Below are positions 8,261-8,323 of a stretch of 8,323 nucleotides of DNA, piece by piece. The stretch is from Planctomycetales bacterium (GTDB lineage: Bacteria > Planctomycetota > Planctomycetia > Planctomycetales > Planctomycetaceae), in the NCBI GenBank assembly GCA_020050375.1, contig JAGVKR010000459.1, positions 1 to 8,323 of the forward strand, written 5' to 3'. Both the position numbers and the translations under genes were made by a program. The notes beneath the pieces are model-generated. The model was not told where the DNA came from, made no database searches, and saw only the letters and a list, made by a program, of their open reading frames with translations. Each line of letters starts with the position of its first letter. The first letter of the stretch is position 1.

Positions 8261-8302
8261 CGTTCAGACGTTCTGAACGAAGCTCGACAGGCAGTGCGCC
8301 TG
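8261..8302. repeat. Two further short palindromes continuing the array
   Basis: CGTTCAGACGTTCTGAACG at 8261-8279 forms an 8-bp stem (CGTTCAGA with TCTGAACG) around CGT. CAGGC at 8288-8292 pairs with GCCTG at 8298-8302, a weaker 5-bp stem with five loop bases. With the pair at 8177-8229 they make four palindromes within 126 bases. The rest of 8157-8323 shows no coding frame I would support. Confidence 0.65.
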
Positions 8303-8323
8303 GCGCGTGCGGATGCTCACTCC

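Noticed and set aside
8177..8302. CRISPR array
   Set aside because: The palindromes differ from each other in sequence and spacing, and there are no identical direct repeats or uniform spacers.

Overview
The window looks like part of a planctomycete (Planctomycetota) chromosome. It is GC-rich, with long convergent and divergent genes and roomy gene gaps full of short palindromes. The protein families are ones common in that phylum: a PQQ-type beta-propeller of the BamB-like group, a phytanoyl-CoA dioxygenase-type enzyme, a secreted CehA/McbA-type PHP metallohydrolase carrying EF-hands, and a secreted FAD oxidoreductase with the 'GGTPGG' dinucleotide motif. The phylum assignment is inferred from family content and style; there is no rRNA or marker gene to fix it. 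No tRNA, rRNA, CRISPR array, transposase or phage gene was seen.

Layout: (1) 1-166, the 3' end of a + strand PQQ/beta-propeller gene. (2) 205-1053, a - strand Fe(II)/2-oxoglutarate dioxygenase (PhyH family), convergent with the first gene. (3) 1054-1182, a gap holding a near-perfect 23-bp inverted repeat. (4) 1183-3672, a - strand exported metallohydrolase of 829 aa. (5) 3673-3889, a divergent control region. (6) 3890-6655, a + strand exported FAD oxidoreductase fused to a sialidase-like Asp-box propeller. (7) 6656-7151, about 0.5 kb without a convincing gene, with three hairpins built on one core word and two C7 tracts. (8) 7152-8156, a + strand GDP-mannose 4,6-dehydratase that starts at TTG and lacks the usual 'RR...FNT' loop. 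(9) 8157-8323, a gene-free tail with a run of four short palindromes.

How the genes relate: the metallohydrolase and the FAD-oxidoreductase fusion are divergent and share a 217-bp upstream region, and both have signal peptides. A shared role in breaking down an external substrate is possible but unproven. The GDP-mannose dehydratase would feed GDP-deoxyhexose synthesis for surface glycans, and its partner genes may lie beyond the right edge. No clear new defence or mobile system is visible. The most unusual points are the oxidoreductase-propeller fusion, the EF-hand pair inside the metallohydrolase domain, the atypical dehydratase cofactor loop, and the intergenic palindromes, two of which differ by compensatory base-pair changes.
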